Positions 1-5,519 of a stretch of 8,045 nucleotides of DNA are shown here, piece after piece (the stretch's first letter is position 1; every line of letters starts with the position of its first letter). The notes under the pieces are model-generated. The model was not told the DNA's origin, ran no database searches, and saw only the letters and a program-made list of their open reading frames with translations. Source of the stretch: Verrucomicrobia bacterium UBA1727 (GTDB lineage Bacteria; Verrucomicrobiota; Kiritimatiellia; RFP12; UBA1067); NCBI GenBank assembly GCA_002315875.1, contig DCIL01000073.1, forward strand, positions 507 through 8,551, in the 5' to 3' direction. Position numbers and translations under genes: made by a program.

Positions 1-373
1 TCGGCACGATGACGCCGAAGAGACCTGCCGCCGCCCCCTGCAGGGCACGGCCGCCAACCATCATCCAGAAGTTCCCGCCCTGGAAGAATCCCGAAGCGCA
101 GATGACCGGAATCGAGATGAGGAAGAGAAGCGCGGAAACGACGATCATTTTCTTGCGTCCGAACCACTCGGCCAAAAGTCCCGCGACCATCGAGGACGGC
201 AAGGAGCCCCAAAGCGCCATACCGACGATCCAGCCGATCTCGTCCTGAGAGAACGTAGACGTCCGCTCAATGTACGGCAGCGCCGCGGCGATGACGCCGA
301 CGTCCACTCCGTAAAGGAGGCCACCGAGACCCGCCATGATGAGCAAAAACTTCGCGTATCCTTTTACTGACAT
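1..373 (-). CDS. MFS transporter, sugar porter type, N-terminal part (3' end outside window)
   Basis: This is the first 124 codons of a membrane transporter of the major facilitator superfamily, probably importing a sugar or other small organic solute across the inner membrane. The first membrane segment (about residues 8-34) contains GLLYGVDVGVIAAALPYI, close to the start of sugar-porter (TC 2.A.1.1) proteins. The loop between helices 2 and 3 carries the MFS signature as GLLAEWFGRKK (residues 65-75), with Glu where Asp is common, followed by RALQGAAAG (residues 109-117). About four membrane segments are visible before the frame leaves the window. The ATG at 371-373 has a good Shine-Dalgarno sequence upstream. 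The gene is separated from rfbC by a repeat-filled spacer, so it may be transcribed on its own. The family is secure. The substrate cannot be read from this fragment. Confidence 0.85.
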   Translation of the reverse strand, partial: MSVKGYAKFLLIMAGLGGLLYGVDVGVIAAALPYIERTSTFSQDEIGWIVGMALWGSLPSSMVAGLLAEWFGRKKMIVVSALLFLISIPVICASGFFQGGNFWMMVGGRALQGAAAGLFGVIVP

Positions 374-376
374 ATA

Positions 377-384
377 TTCTCCTT
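377..384 (-). promoter_or_regulatory. Ribosome binding site of the MFS transporter gene
   Basis: On the minus strand the bases read AAGGAGAA. The AGGAG core ends five bases before the ATG at 371-373. It supports this start codon. No convincing -10/-35 pair is visible between it and the repeat tract. Confidence 0.7.
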
Positions 385-400
385 ATTGTGTTATTTGTTT

Positions 401-463
401 GGTAGAGGGTAGAGGATAGAGGGTAGAGGATAGAGGGTAGAGGATAGAGGGTAGAGGGTAGAG
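401..463. repeat. Heptanucleotide tandem repeat, nine copies of G(G/A)TAGAG
   Basis: Nine perfect 7-base units follow one another on the plus strand. Two variants occur, GGTAGAG (written G) and GATAGAG (written A), in the order G G A G A G A G G, which reads the same in both directions. On the minus (transcribed) strand the unit is CTCTACC or CTCTATC. The tract lies in the spacer between the rfbC stop and the MFS gene start. It has no internal dyad that would form a hairpin, so it does not look like a terminator. Because 7 is not a multiple of 3, any frame through it gives a seven-residue periodic peptide. That explains the spurious open frame at 267-512. Its function is unknown. A slippage-prone simple repeat is the plainest reading. 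Confidence 0.95.
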
Positions 464-478
464 GCCGATTCACCTCAC

Positions 479-504
479 TTTTTCCTTTTTCCTTTTTCCT
501 TTTC
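479..504. repeat. Second heptanucleotide tract, TTTTTCC x3 plus a partial copy
   Basis: On the plus strand three copies of TTTTTCC (479-499) are followed by TTTTC. On the minus strand this is a purine-only run, AAAAGGAAAAAGG and so on, that begins inside the rfbC stop codon (503-505) and continues downstream of the gene. The period is 7 bases, the same as the unrelated tract at 401-463, from which it is separated by only 15 bases. The AAAGGA motifs resemble Shine-Dalgarno cores but no start codon follows at a suitable distance. Confidence 0.9.
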
Positions 505-1051
505 AATGCCACGGTTCAATGTCCTTGAGAAGCGGATGCAGCTTGTCCTTCTCGGACAAGAGGAAGTCGCGCCCTGGCCACGGCCACTTGATGGCAAGCG
601 CCGGATCGTCGAACTTGAGTCCGCGTTCGGACTCCTTGCAGTAGAGATTGTCGCACTTGTAGGAAAAGAGCGTGTTGTCCTCGAGGACGACGAAGCCGTG
701 CGCGAACCCGCGCGGGATGTAGAACTGCCGCCCGTTCTCCGCTGTGAGCTCGCAGCTTACCGACTTGCCGAAGGTAGGCGAGCCCTTGCGGATGTCGACG
801 GCGACGTCCCAGACCGCGCCGCGGATGACGCGCACGAGCTTGGCCTGACAATGCTCGCCTGCCTGCCAGTGAAGTCCGCGCAGAACCCCGCGCGAGGACA
901 CGCTTTCGTTATCCTGCACGAATACAGCGTCGATGCCGGCCTTCACGTAGCGTTCGCGGTTGTAGGTCTCGGCGAAGTATCCGCGCGGATCGCGGTGGAT
1001 GTCGGGAATGACGATCTTGACGTCGGGAATTTCAGTAGCAATTACTTCCAT
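503..1051 (-). CDS. rfbC: dTDP-4-dehydrorhamnose 3,5-epimerase
   Basis: This cytoplasmic enzyme epimerises dTDP-4-keto-6-deoxy-D-glucose at C3 and C5, the third step in making dTDP-L-rhamnose for cell-surface polysaccharide. The 182-residue product is the usual length for the RmlC cupin family. Visible family features are RDPRGYFAE (residues 20-28), VQDNESVSSRGVLRGLHWQ (45-63) with the catalytic His61, IPRGFAHGF (112-120), Tyr131 in the SYKCDNLY block, which matches the catalytic Tyr of the family, and Asp169 in LSEKD, which pairs with the catalytic His in characterised RmlC. The ATG lies six bases after the stop of the upstream Minf_1886-family gene and has no clear Shine-Dalgarno sequence, so it is probably translated by coupling. 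The other rhamnose genes (rfbA, rfbB, rfbD) are not in the window. The alternative symbol is rmlC. Confidence 0.95.
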   Translation of the reverse strand: MEVIATEIPDVKIVIPDIHRDPRGYFAETYNRERYVKAGIDAVFVQDNESVSSRGVLRGLHWQAGEHCQAKLVRVIRGAVWDVAVDIRKGSPTFGKSVSCELTAENGRQFYIPRGFAHGFVVLEDNTLFSYKCDNLYCKESERGLKFDDPALAIKWPWPGRDFLLSEKDKLHPLLKDIEPWH

Positions 1052-1057
1052 ATCGTT

Positions 1058-1423
1058 TCAGGTCTGATAGGGTCCGAGAAATGTTTCCTTGAAATCGTAT
1101 CCGCCCACAAAGGTTTCGCGGGTATCGCCTTCGTCGCGGGCGAGGCGCCCGCAGTCCACGAGATTGAACATCATCTCGCCGATGTCCTCGGTCGAGGAGA
1201 CCCCCCACTCGGTGAGCACGGTGTAGGAGAGCGGACCGTACTGGTCGAGCGTGCGCTCCTTGAACTCGTCGAGAACCTGCTCTCCGCTCACGTGGTGGCC
1301 GCCTTGCGTAAGATAGTGAATCACGTCACAGAGAAGCGCATACGCGCGGCCGTTGTAGCGCGGATCCTTCGCCGTCACATCGGCGAAGTCGTCCGCGGCA
1401 AAGTTTATTTCATCCATTATCAT
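1058..1423 (-). CDS. Minf_1886 family protein (Planctomycetes/Verrucomicrobia-restricted, unknown function)
   Basis: The 121-residue product matches, from memory, the TIGR04138 / Minf_1886 family, which is almost confined to planctomycetes and verrucomicrobia and has no known function. Recognisable blocks are KDPRYNGRAYALLCDVIHYL (residues 19-38), a central segment with a hydrophobic heptad-like pattern ending in QYGPLSYTVLTEWGVSSTED (about 61-80), a GEMMFNLVDCGRL block, and GYDFKETF near the C-terminus. No signal peptide or membrane segment is seen, so it is probably cytoplasmic and largely helical. Translation could start at the ATG at 1421-1423 or at the third codon (ATG at 1415-1417). Neither has a good Shine-Dalgarno sequence. 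The gene is 13 bases downstream of xpt and 6 bases upstream of rfbC, so it is almost certainly cotranscribed with them. It is the strongest taxonomic marker in the window. Confidence 0.85.
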   Translation of the reverse strand: MIMDEINFAADDFADVTAKDPRYNGRAYALLCDVIHYLTQGGHHVSGEQVLDEFKERTLDQYGPLSYTVLTEWGVSSTEDIGEMMFNLVDCGRLARDEGDTRETFVGGYDFKETFLGPYQT

Positions 1424-1436
1424 GATCAGCGATACA

Positions 1437-2009
1437 TCATGCGAGCGTGATCGTGCCGTCCCCGAGGCCGGTCACGATGGCGAGGGACTCGACCTTAAGT
1501 CCGGGCAGCGTCTCGGCAATCTTCTCGCGTCCGCCCTGGAAGGACTTCTCGACGAGAAAGCCCATGCCCACCAGCTCGGCACCGGCCTGCTTGCAGAGAT
1601 CGGCCATTCCGATCGCGGCATTGCCGCAGGCGAGAAAATCGTCGATGAAGAGAATGCGGTCGCCTGCGCCGAGATATTCCTTCGAGACGAGCACGCTGTA
1701 GTCGCGTCCCTTCGTAAAGGAATGGACCGTCGTCACGTAATGGCGGTCCATCGTCTTCGGAGTCGCCTTCTTGGCAAAGACGACCGGAACCTTCGCAAGG
1801 TATCCGGCGAAGACCGCGGGCGCGATGCCGCTGGCCTCTACGGTGAGGATCTTCGTTACGCGCTTGTCGGCAAAGAGGCGGATAAACTCCTCGCCGCAAC
1901 GGAACATGAGTTCGGAATCCATCTGGTGGTTGATGAAGCTATCGACCTTCAGGATTCCGCCCGGGAGCGACTTTCCGTCCCTGAGGATACGCTCTTTAAG
2001 AAGTTCCAT
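1437..2009 (-). CDS. xpt: Xanthine phosphoribosyltransferase
   Basis: Xpt converts xanthine and PRPP to XMP and pyrophosphate in the cytoplasm, salvaging xanthine for GMP synthesis. The 190-residue length and the start MELLKERILRDG are typical of the Bacillus-type Xpt family. The PRPP-binding signature of type I phosphoribosyltransferases is ILFIDDFLACGNA at residues 119-131, with the acidic pair Asp123-Asp124. VEASGIAPA (58-66) and the KKATPKTMD segment (80-88) are also family blocks. The ATG at 2007-2009 sits six bases after the stop of the purine permease gene and its Shine-Dalgarno sequence lies inside the end of that gene. The pairing with an NCS2 permease indicates an import-and-trap system for xanthine. 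No purine riboswitch is possible at this internal junction because the gap is too short. Confidence 0.95.
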   Translation of the reverse strand: MELLKERILRDGKSLPGGILKVDSFINHQMDSELMFRCGEEFIRLFADKRVTKILTVEASGIAPAVFAGYLAKVPVVFAKKATPKTMDRHYVTTVHSFTKGRDYSVLVSKEYLGAGDRILFIDDFLACGNAAIGMADLCKQAGAELVGMGFLVEKSFQGGREKIAETLPGLKVESLAIVTGLGDGTITLA

Positions 2010-2015
2010 CTTCCC

Positions 2016-3644
2016 TTACTCCTTGATGCGGATGCAGGCGTTGGCGAGAATCGCCGCCACACCACCGGTGACGAGACCGGACGAGAAGATGTTGCGCACC
2101 ATATCGGGCATGAACTTCAGCACCCACGGCACGCTGCTGCCGTTGACCTGGACCTGCGGACAGAGCTCGACGCCGAGCCCGAGACCGAAGGCGATCGCGA
2201 GTACGAGCGTCTCCTTGCGGCCGATCGGCTGGGAGGCGATGATGCGGATTCCGGCCGCGGCCACCATGCCGAACATGAGCAGCGTCGCACCGCCGAGCAC
2301 CGGATCGGGCATCGTGCCGAAGAGGTCGCCCACGACCGGGAAGAGTCCCAGAAGGACGAGCAGCGCGGCGATGTAGTAGCCGACGTGGCGCGAGGCGACG
2401 CCGGTGAGCTGGATGAGTCCGTTGTTCTGCGCGAAGATCGAATTCGGGAACGAGTTGAAGCAGCCGGCAACCGCGGAGTTGACGCCGTCCGCCAGCACGC
2501 CGCCGCGCACGCGGGCATGATAGGAGTCGTCGGTGATCGAAAGTCCGGAGATCATCGAGTTCGCGGTGATGTCGCCATTCGCCTCGATCGAGGTGATGAA
2601 GTAGACGATCGCCAGGCCGATGATCGAGCCGAAGTCGAAGCTTACGCCCCACTTGAAGGGATGCGGAATGTTGATCATGCTCGAGCTGAACGAGAACTGA
2701 AGCATGCCGAACTGCCACGCGATCAGATAGCCGACGATAAGACCGAACACGACCGAGCCCATGCGCACGAACTTGTTGCGGAAGGAATTGAAGAAGACGA
2801 TCGTCAGCAGCACCGCCGCGGCAACCGTAAGATTGCGCCAGCCGGCGAAGACGAGCGGATCGGTGTCGGGACGTCCCATCGCGCCGAAACCGCCGCAGCA
2901 GCTGATCAGGCCGACCTTCACGAGGCCGAGACCGATGAGCGCGACGACGATGCCGGAAACGAGCGGCGTGATGATCGTGCGAAGGCGCTTGAAGAGAAAG
3001 GCCGCGATCATCTCAGCGGGAGCCGCCGCGATGCAGCAGCCGAAGATGAGCGGAAGTCCCCAGACGGCCTGCTCTGGGTGTCCCCCCGTCTGCGACTGCG
3101 CGAAGAATCCGATCGCAATCAGCGGAGCGATGAACTGGAAGCTCGTTCCCTGGACGCAGAGAAGCTTAGCACCGACCGGTCCGAGACGCTTGCACTGGAT
3201 GAACGTGCAGATGCCGGAAGCGAAGAGCGCCATCGAAATCATGAACGCCTTCACTTCGCCGGACGTGCCGAGCGCACCGCAGATGATGATCGGCGGAGTG
3301 ATGATGCCTACGAAAATCGCCAGCAGGTGCTGGAGCGCGGCAAAGAGCGCTTCGAAGAACGGCGGCTTGTCCTCGATGCCGTAGACGAGACCGGTATTGT
3401 GCATGCCGATGCGGCCGATGACCGCCAGCAGCCGTTTGCTTTCCTCCTCGGACACGATGCCGTCATCGAGAATGCCGTCCACGAGCTTCTCGAGTTCGGC
3501 ACAATCCGAATCAATCGCCGCGAGCGGCTTGACGAGTCCGAGAATCGCCTGCGCCTCGCGAATGTCAACCTTACCGTCATCGTTGACAAAATTCTTCAAG
3601 CCCTGCACGAGCTGAAGAAACGCCTTCTTTTCAGATACTGTCAC
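2016..3644 (-). CDS. NCS2 family xanthine/uracil permease with an extra N-terminal domain
   Basis: This is an inner-membrane nucleobase:cation symporter of the NCS2/NAT family (542 residues from the GTG start). Residues about 95-540 form the transporter with many hydrophobic segments. EANGDI (354-359) matches the conserved acidic substrate-site region, and QNNGLIQLTG (406-415) matches the NAT signature. Because xpt follows six bases later, xanthine is the likely substrate. Residues about 4-80 are not part of the normal family. They are hydrophilic, helical in pattern, and contain two similar acidic turns, NDDGKVDIREA (21-31) and LDDGIVSEEES (59-69), resembling TerB-like or EF-hand-like helical domains. 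The GTG at 3642-3644 is preferred over the TTG at 3675-3677 because a full AAGGAGG precedes it by six bases and the likely transcription start falls at about the TTG. Family confidence is high. Substrate is inferred. Confidence 0.92.
   Translation of the reverse strand: MTVSEKKAFLQLVQGLKNFVNDDGKVDIREAQAILGLVKPLAAIDSDCAELEKLVDGILDDGIVSEEESKRLLAVIGRIGMHNTGLVYGIEDKPPFFEALFAALQHLLAIFVGIITPPIIICGALGTSGEVKAFMISMALFASGICTFIQCKRLGPVGAKLLCVQGTSFQFIAPLIAIGFFAQSQTGGHPEQAVWGLPLIFGCCIAAAPAEMIAAFLFKRLRTIITPLVSGIVVALIGLGLVKVGLISCCGGFGAMGRPDTDPLVFAGWRNLTVAAAVLLTIVFFNSFRNKFVRMGSVVFGLIVGYLIAWQFGMLQFSFSSSMINIPHPFKWGVSFDFGSIIGLAIVYFITSIEANGDITANSMISGLSITDDSYHARVRGGVLADGVNSAVAGCFNSFPNSIFAQNNGLIQLTGVASRHVGYYIAALLVLLGLFPVVGDLFGTMPDPVLGGATLLMFGMVAAAGIRIIASQPIGRKETLVLAIAFGLGLGVELCPQVQVNGSSVPWVLKFMPDMVRNIFSSGLVTGGVAAILANACIRIKE
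2019..2024 (-). promoter_or_regulatory. Ribosome binding site of xpt, inside the end of the permease gene
   Basis: The minus strand reads AAGGAG here, nine bases before the xpt ATG. These bases also encode part of the last two residues of the permease, immediately before its TAA stop. The arrangement suggests coupled translation of the two genes. Confidence 0.7.
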
Positions 3645-3650
3645 AGCTTG

Positions 3651-3657
3651 CCTCCTT
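3651..3657 (-). promoter_or_regulatory. Strong ribosome binding site deciding the GTG start of the permease
   Basis: The minus strand reads AAGGAGG, a full match to the anti-Shine-Dalgarno sequence, with six bases before the GTG at 3642-3644. If the upstream in-frame TTG were the start, this motif would be buried in the coding region. It is the main reason for choosing the shorter protein. Confidence 0.85.
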
Positions 3658-3684
3658 AATCGTTTAATGAAATCCAATTGGCTA

Positions 3685-3693
3685 ATTATAGCA
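3685..3693 (-). promoter_or_regulatory. Extended -10 promoter for the permease-xpt-Minf_1886-rfbC operon
   Basis: The minus strand reads TGCTATAAT, a perfect -10 hexamer (3685-3690) with the extended -10 TG. The expected -35 region (about 3708-3714) is poor, which is usual when an extended -10 is present. Transcription should start near 3678, giving a leader of about 34 bases before the GTG start. That leader is too short for a purine riboswitch. The surrounding bases are distinctly AT-rich compared with the flanking genes. Confidence 0.65.
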
Positions 3694-3696
3694 AAT

Positions 3697-3709
3697 ATGG
3701 CTTGACCAT
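3697..3709. promoter_or_regulatory. Short dyad ATGG-N5-CCAT in the promoter spacer
   Basis: Four-base arms, ATGG (3697-3700) and CCAT (3706-3709), flank a five-base centre, placing a dyad between the -10 and the expected -35 position. A second palindrome, CCAATTGG (3674-3681), spans the predicted transcription start. Either could be an operator half-site arrangement, but both are short enough to occur by chance. No known regulator motif is recognised. Confidence 0.2.
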
Positions 3710-3716
3710 GAAATGC

Positions 3717-3736
3717 GAAACTAAAGCACTAGTTCC
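3717..3736 (-). terminator. Weak hairpin at the end of the glycosidase operon
   Basis: On the minus strand a seven-pair stem (one pair is a G-U wobble) with a six-base loop overlaps the last codons and the TAG stop of the glycosidase gene. The stem is AU-rich and no U-run follows it, so it is a poor intrinsic terminator. It is the only hairpin seen between this operon and the next promoter, whose -10 lies about 27 bases downstream. Confidence 0.2.
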
Positions 3737-5255
3737 TCTCGGCCGCCAGCGCGGGAAACATCGGCAGGAGAAAGGCGGGGCCCGCGGACCAGGCATGGCA
3801 AAGCGACTTGCCGTACGGACGGGCATAAAATTCGTAGCGGTCATTGCCCTTCTGCGCGGACTCGAAGCCCTCCCAGAAAGCATTGACGCCCTCGTCGTAC
3901 ATCGCGCCCCAGACGGACTCGAACTTGCGCTTGGCGGCCTTTGTCTCGCCTGCCTTCATAAGCGCCCAGACCTCCATGGTCGACATATAGGGCGTAACCG
4001 TCGGCGGCAGATCGTCCGCGGCGATTTCGGCGGCATACTTCTTCGCCGTCTCGCCCGAGACAAGATCGAAGACGATCGCGAGCGCGCGCGAATGACGCGT
4101 GCCGTCCATACCCGCCGCCACGAGCTTCGCGCGCAGCGCCTCGGCTTTCTGATCCCACTTCGCGGCGGACGCCTCGTCCTTCACAGCCCGCGCGAGATTC
4201 ACGGCGGACTTGAGCGCGGCAAAATAAACGACCTGCAGCGTGGTCTCGCTCTTGAGTTCTCCGCCCTTCGAATCCGTCCAATCGAGGAAGTTCCACTGGA
4301 GGTTCTTCGCGTAGTATCCGCGCTTGTCGAGATAATTGTCAAACGCCTCGACGCGCTCCTTGATGCGCGGATAATGAAGCGAGAGGAAACGCGCGTCCGG
4401 GAATTTCTGCTGGACGAGATCGTGTCCCACCACCCACCAGAGCGAATACGAACCGATGCCGTTGACGTGTCCGAGCCAGGCCGGCGTGCCGACCGCGGCG
4501 AGCGAACGGCGGCAGGGTTCGGGATCGTTGAACGAATAGGCATTGGCAAGGCACGAGACGACGAAGTCACCCATCCACGGCAGACGGTCGCGCTTGGGAC
4601 CGTCCAGAAGGAAGGTGCGGGTGCAAAGTCGGAGCGTCTCGACAGCAGTGCGCCAGATGCCGGCGGCGCGGCGATTGGGCGCCTGATAGGTGACGGACGG
4701 TTCGCGGCGGTCGACTTCGGAGAGGAAACGGACGTCCCTCGTCTTGCAATCGAAGCGGAAGTATCTGAGCGCGAGCGGATATTTGCTGCGCCACTTTCCA
4801 TCCGGGGTCTTGTCCATTAGCGTGATCTGCTCGAAGCCGTTCCAGTCGTTGTTCTTAACTTCCTCGAGCGACTCGCCGACGAAGAGTTTCGGATGCTCAT
4901 TGGCGCCACAGACCACATAACCGATCTCTTCGCGCTTAAGATCGTAAATGCCATCGCCGATTGCGGATACGGCAACCTCGTGAACAGGACGCACGCAACG
5001 GTGCGGCGGCACGTCATTCGAGCCAGGAATAAAATCATAACCCTCGACAGGGCTCTCGCTGTAGAAGCATTTCGGCTCAACGGTCGGATACACGAACCTA
5101 CCCGGCCAGCCAACCTTGCAAAGCGCGGCCTTCGACTCGTCCACCGTAAGCTTCAATTGCCAGGCCTCGCACTCGCCGACTTTGTAGCACCATCCACCGG
5201 CATTGGCGACAGTCGCCACCAGCGCAACTGCAATCGAAGCGAACAACTTACTCAT
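3729..5255 (-). CDS. Secreted six-hairpin glycosidase, GH78 alpha-L-rhamnosidase-like
   Basis: The 508-residue product has a Sec signal peptide (MSKLFASIAVALVATVANA, probable cleavage after residue 19) and no lipobox, so it should be periplasmic or extracellular. The C-terminal two thirds resembles the (alpha/alpha)6 domain of GH78 rhamnosidases. DGPKRDRLPWMGD (residues 218-230) corresponds to the family's D-x-P-x-R-E-x-R-x-W-x-G-D block, FLDW (323-326) to its G-D-W region, and FWEGFES (460-466) plus SLCHAWSAGP (484-493) to the segment with the catalytic Glu and conserved His. The presumed general-acid Glu is Asp223 here. The protein is short for GH78 and seems to lack most accessory beta domains. 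AAAGG lies seven bases before the ATG. The upstream DUF167 frame continues into this gene without a stop. The neighbours fucP and fucO fit a role in fucose or rhamnose release. The exact substrate is uncertain. Confidence 0.75.
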   Translation of the reverse strand: MSKLFASIAVALVATVANAGGWCYKVGECEAWQLKLTVDESKAALCKVGWPGRFVYPTVEPKCFYSESPVEGYDFIPGSNDVPPHRCVRPVHEVAVSAIGDGIYDLKREEIGYVVCGANEHPKLFVGESLEEVKNNDWNGFEQITLMDKTPDGKWRSKYPLALRYFRFDCKTRDVRFLSEVDRREPSVTYQAPNRRAAGIWRTAVETLRLCTRTFLLDGPKRDRLPWMGDFVVSCLANAYSFNDPEPCRRSLAAVGTPAWLGHVNGIGSYSLWWVVGHDLVQQKFPDARFLSLHYPRIKERVEAFDNYLDKRGYYAKNLQWNFLDWTDSKGGELKSETTLQVVYFAALKSAVNLARAVKDEASAAKWDQKAEALRAKLVAAGMDGTRHSRALAIVFDLVSGETAKKYAAEIAADDLPPTVTPYMSTMEVWALMKAGETKAAKRKFESVWGAMYDEGVNAFWEGFESAQKGNDRYEFYARPYGKSLCHAWSAGPAFLLPMFPALAAERN

Positions 5256-5519
5256 TTCACTGCCTTTCTTGCCCCTGAGAAGCAATCGCTTGGTTTTGGA
5301 AGTCTCACCGCCCTTGAATTCAATCTGACTCTTGGACAAAGAAAAATGTTCGGCAAGGACGTCGATGATCTCCTTGTTGGCCTTGCCATCGACCGGGGCG
5401 GAATGAATGCGCACCTTGAGCGCATCTCCGAGGAGTCCGTCAACCCCGCTCTTGGAAGAACGCGGCTGTGCCTTGACGTTGACGATCACGCCTTCCTGCG
5501 TCTCGGTAAACCAGCTCAT
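5252..5519 (-). CDS. DUF167 / YggU family protein, no in-frame stop (probable one-base frameshift near the 3' end)
   Basis: This is a small conserved protein of unknown biochemical function, probably cytoplasmic. Residues 13-80 match the family: VKAQPRSSKSGV, then LKVRIHSAPVDGKANKEIID with the hallmark PVDGKAN (42-48), and KGGETSKTKRLLL near the end. The usual length is 80-100 residues, and the family homology ends about residue 82. The ATG (5517-5519) overlaps the pgpA stop as ATGA. After residue 88 the frame enters the glycosidase start codon and signal peptide without a stop. In the neighbouring frame a TGA at 5252-5254 overlaps that ATG as ATGA, exactly as at the two preceding junctions. 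Skipping one base, for instance in the GGGG run at 5272-5275, would restore the stop. The end coordinate given assumes this correction, so the span contains one extra base. Confidence 0.85.

Larger units (their letters stand above)
374..502. other. Intergenic spacer filled mainly by two 7-base repeat tracts
   Basis: The 129 bases between the rfbC stop and the MFS start hold the two heptanucleotide tracts, a 15-base unique stretch between them (464-478), and an AT-rich leader with the MFS ribosome binding site. I see no hairpin terminator and no clear promoter, although the AT-rich bases 374-400 are where one would be expected. No small gene is supported. Confidence 0.7.

Noticed and set aside
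401..504. CRISPR array
   Set aside because: The units are 7 bases long and contiguous, with no spacers, and no cas genes are nearby.
267..512. A minus-strand frame whose product contains repeated STLYPLP units
   Set aside because: The periodic peptide is only the translation of the 7-base DNA repeat at 401-463, and the frame overlaps the start of the MFS gene.
506..1450. A 314-codon plus-strand frame opposite rfbC and the Minf_1886-family gene
   Set aside because: It mirrors two well-supported minus-strand genes, has no family features, and has no ribosome binding site in a sensible place.
1422..3659. A 745-codon open frame on the plus strand, opposite the permease and xpt
   Set aside because: Its product is a low-complexity, Arg/Asp/Glu/Ala/His-rich sequence with no recognisable domain, and it lies antisense to two clear genes. 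Long antisense frames are expected from GC-rich codon usage.
3675..3677. TTG as start of the NCS2 permease
   Set aside because: It has no ribosome binding site and coincides with the predicted transcript start. The GTG at 3642-3644 has a full AAGGAGG at ideal spacing.
3645..3684. Purine riboswitch ahead of the permease-xpt operon
   Set aside because: Only about 34 leader bases separate the predicted transcript start from the start codon, too few for a purine aptamer plus expression platform, and no conserved aptamer loops are seen.
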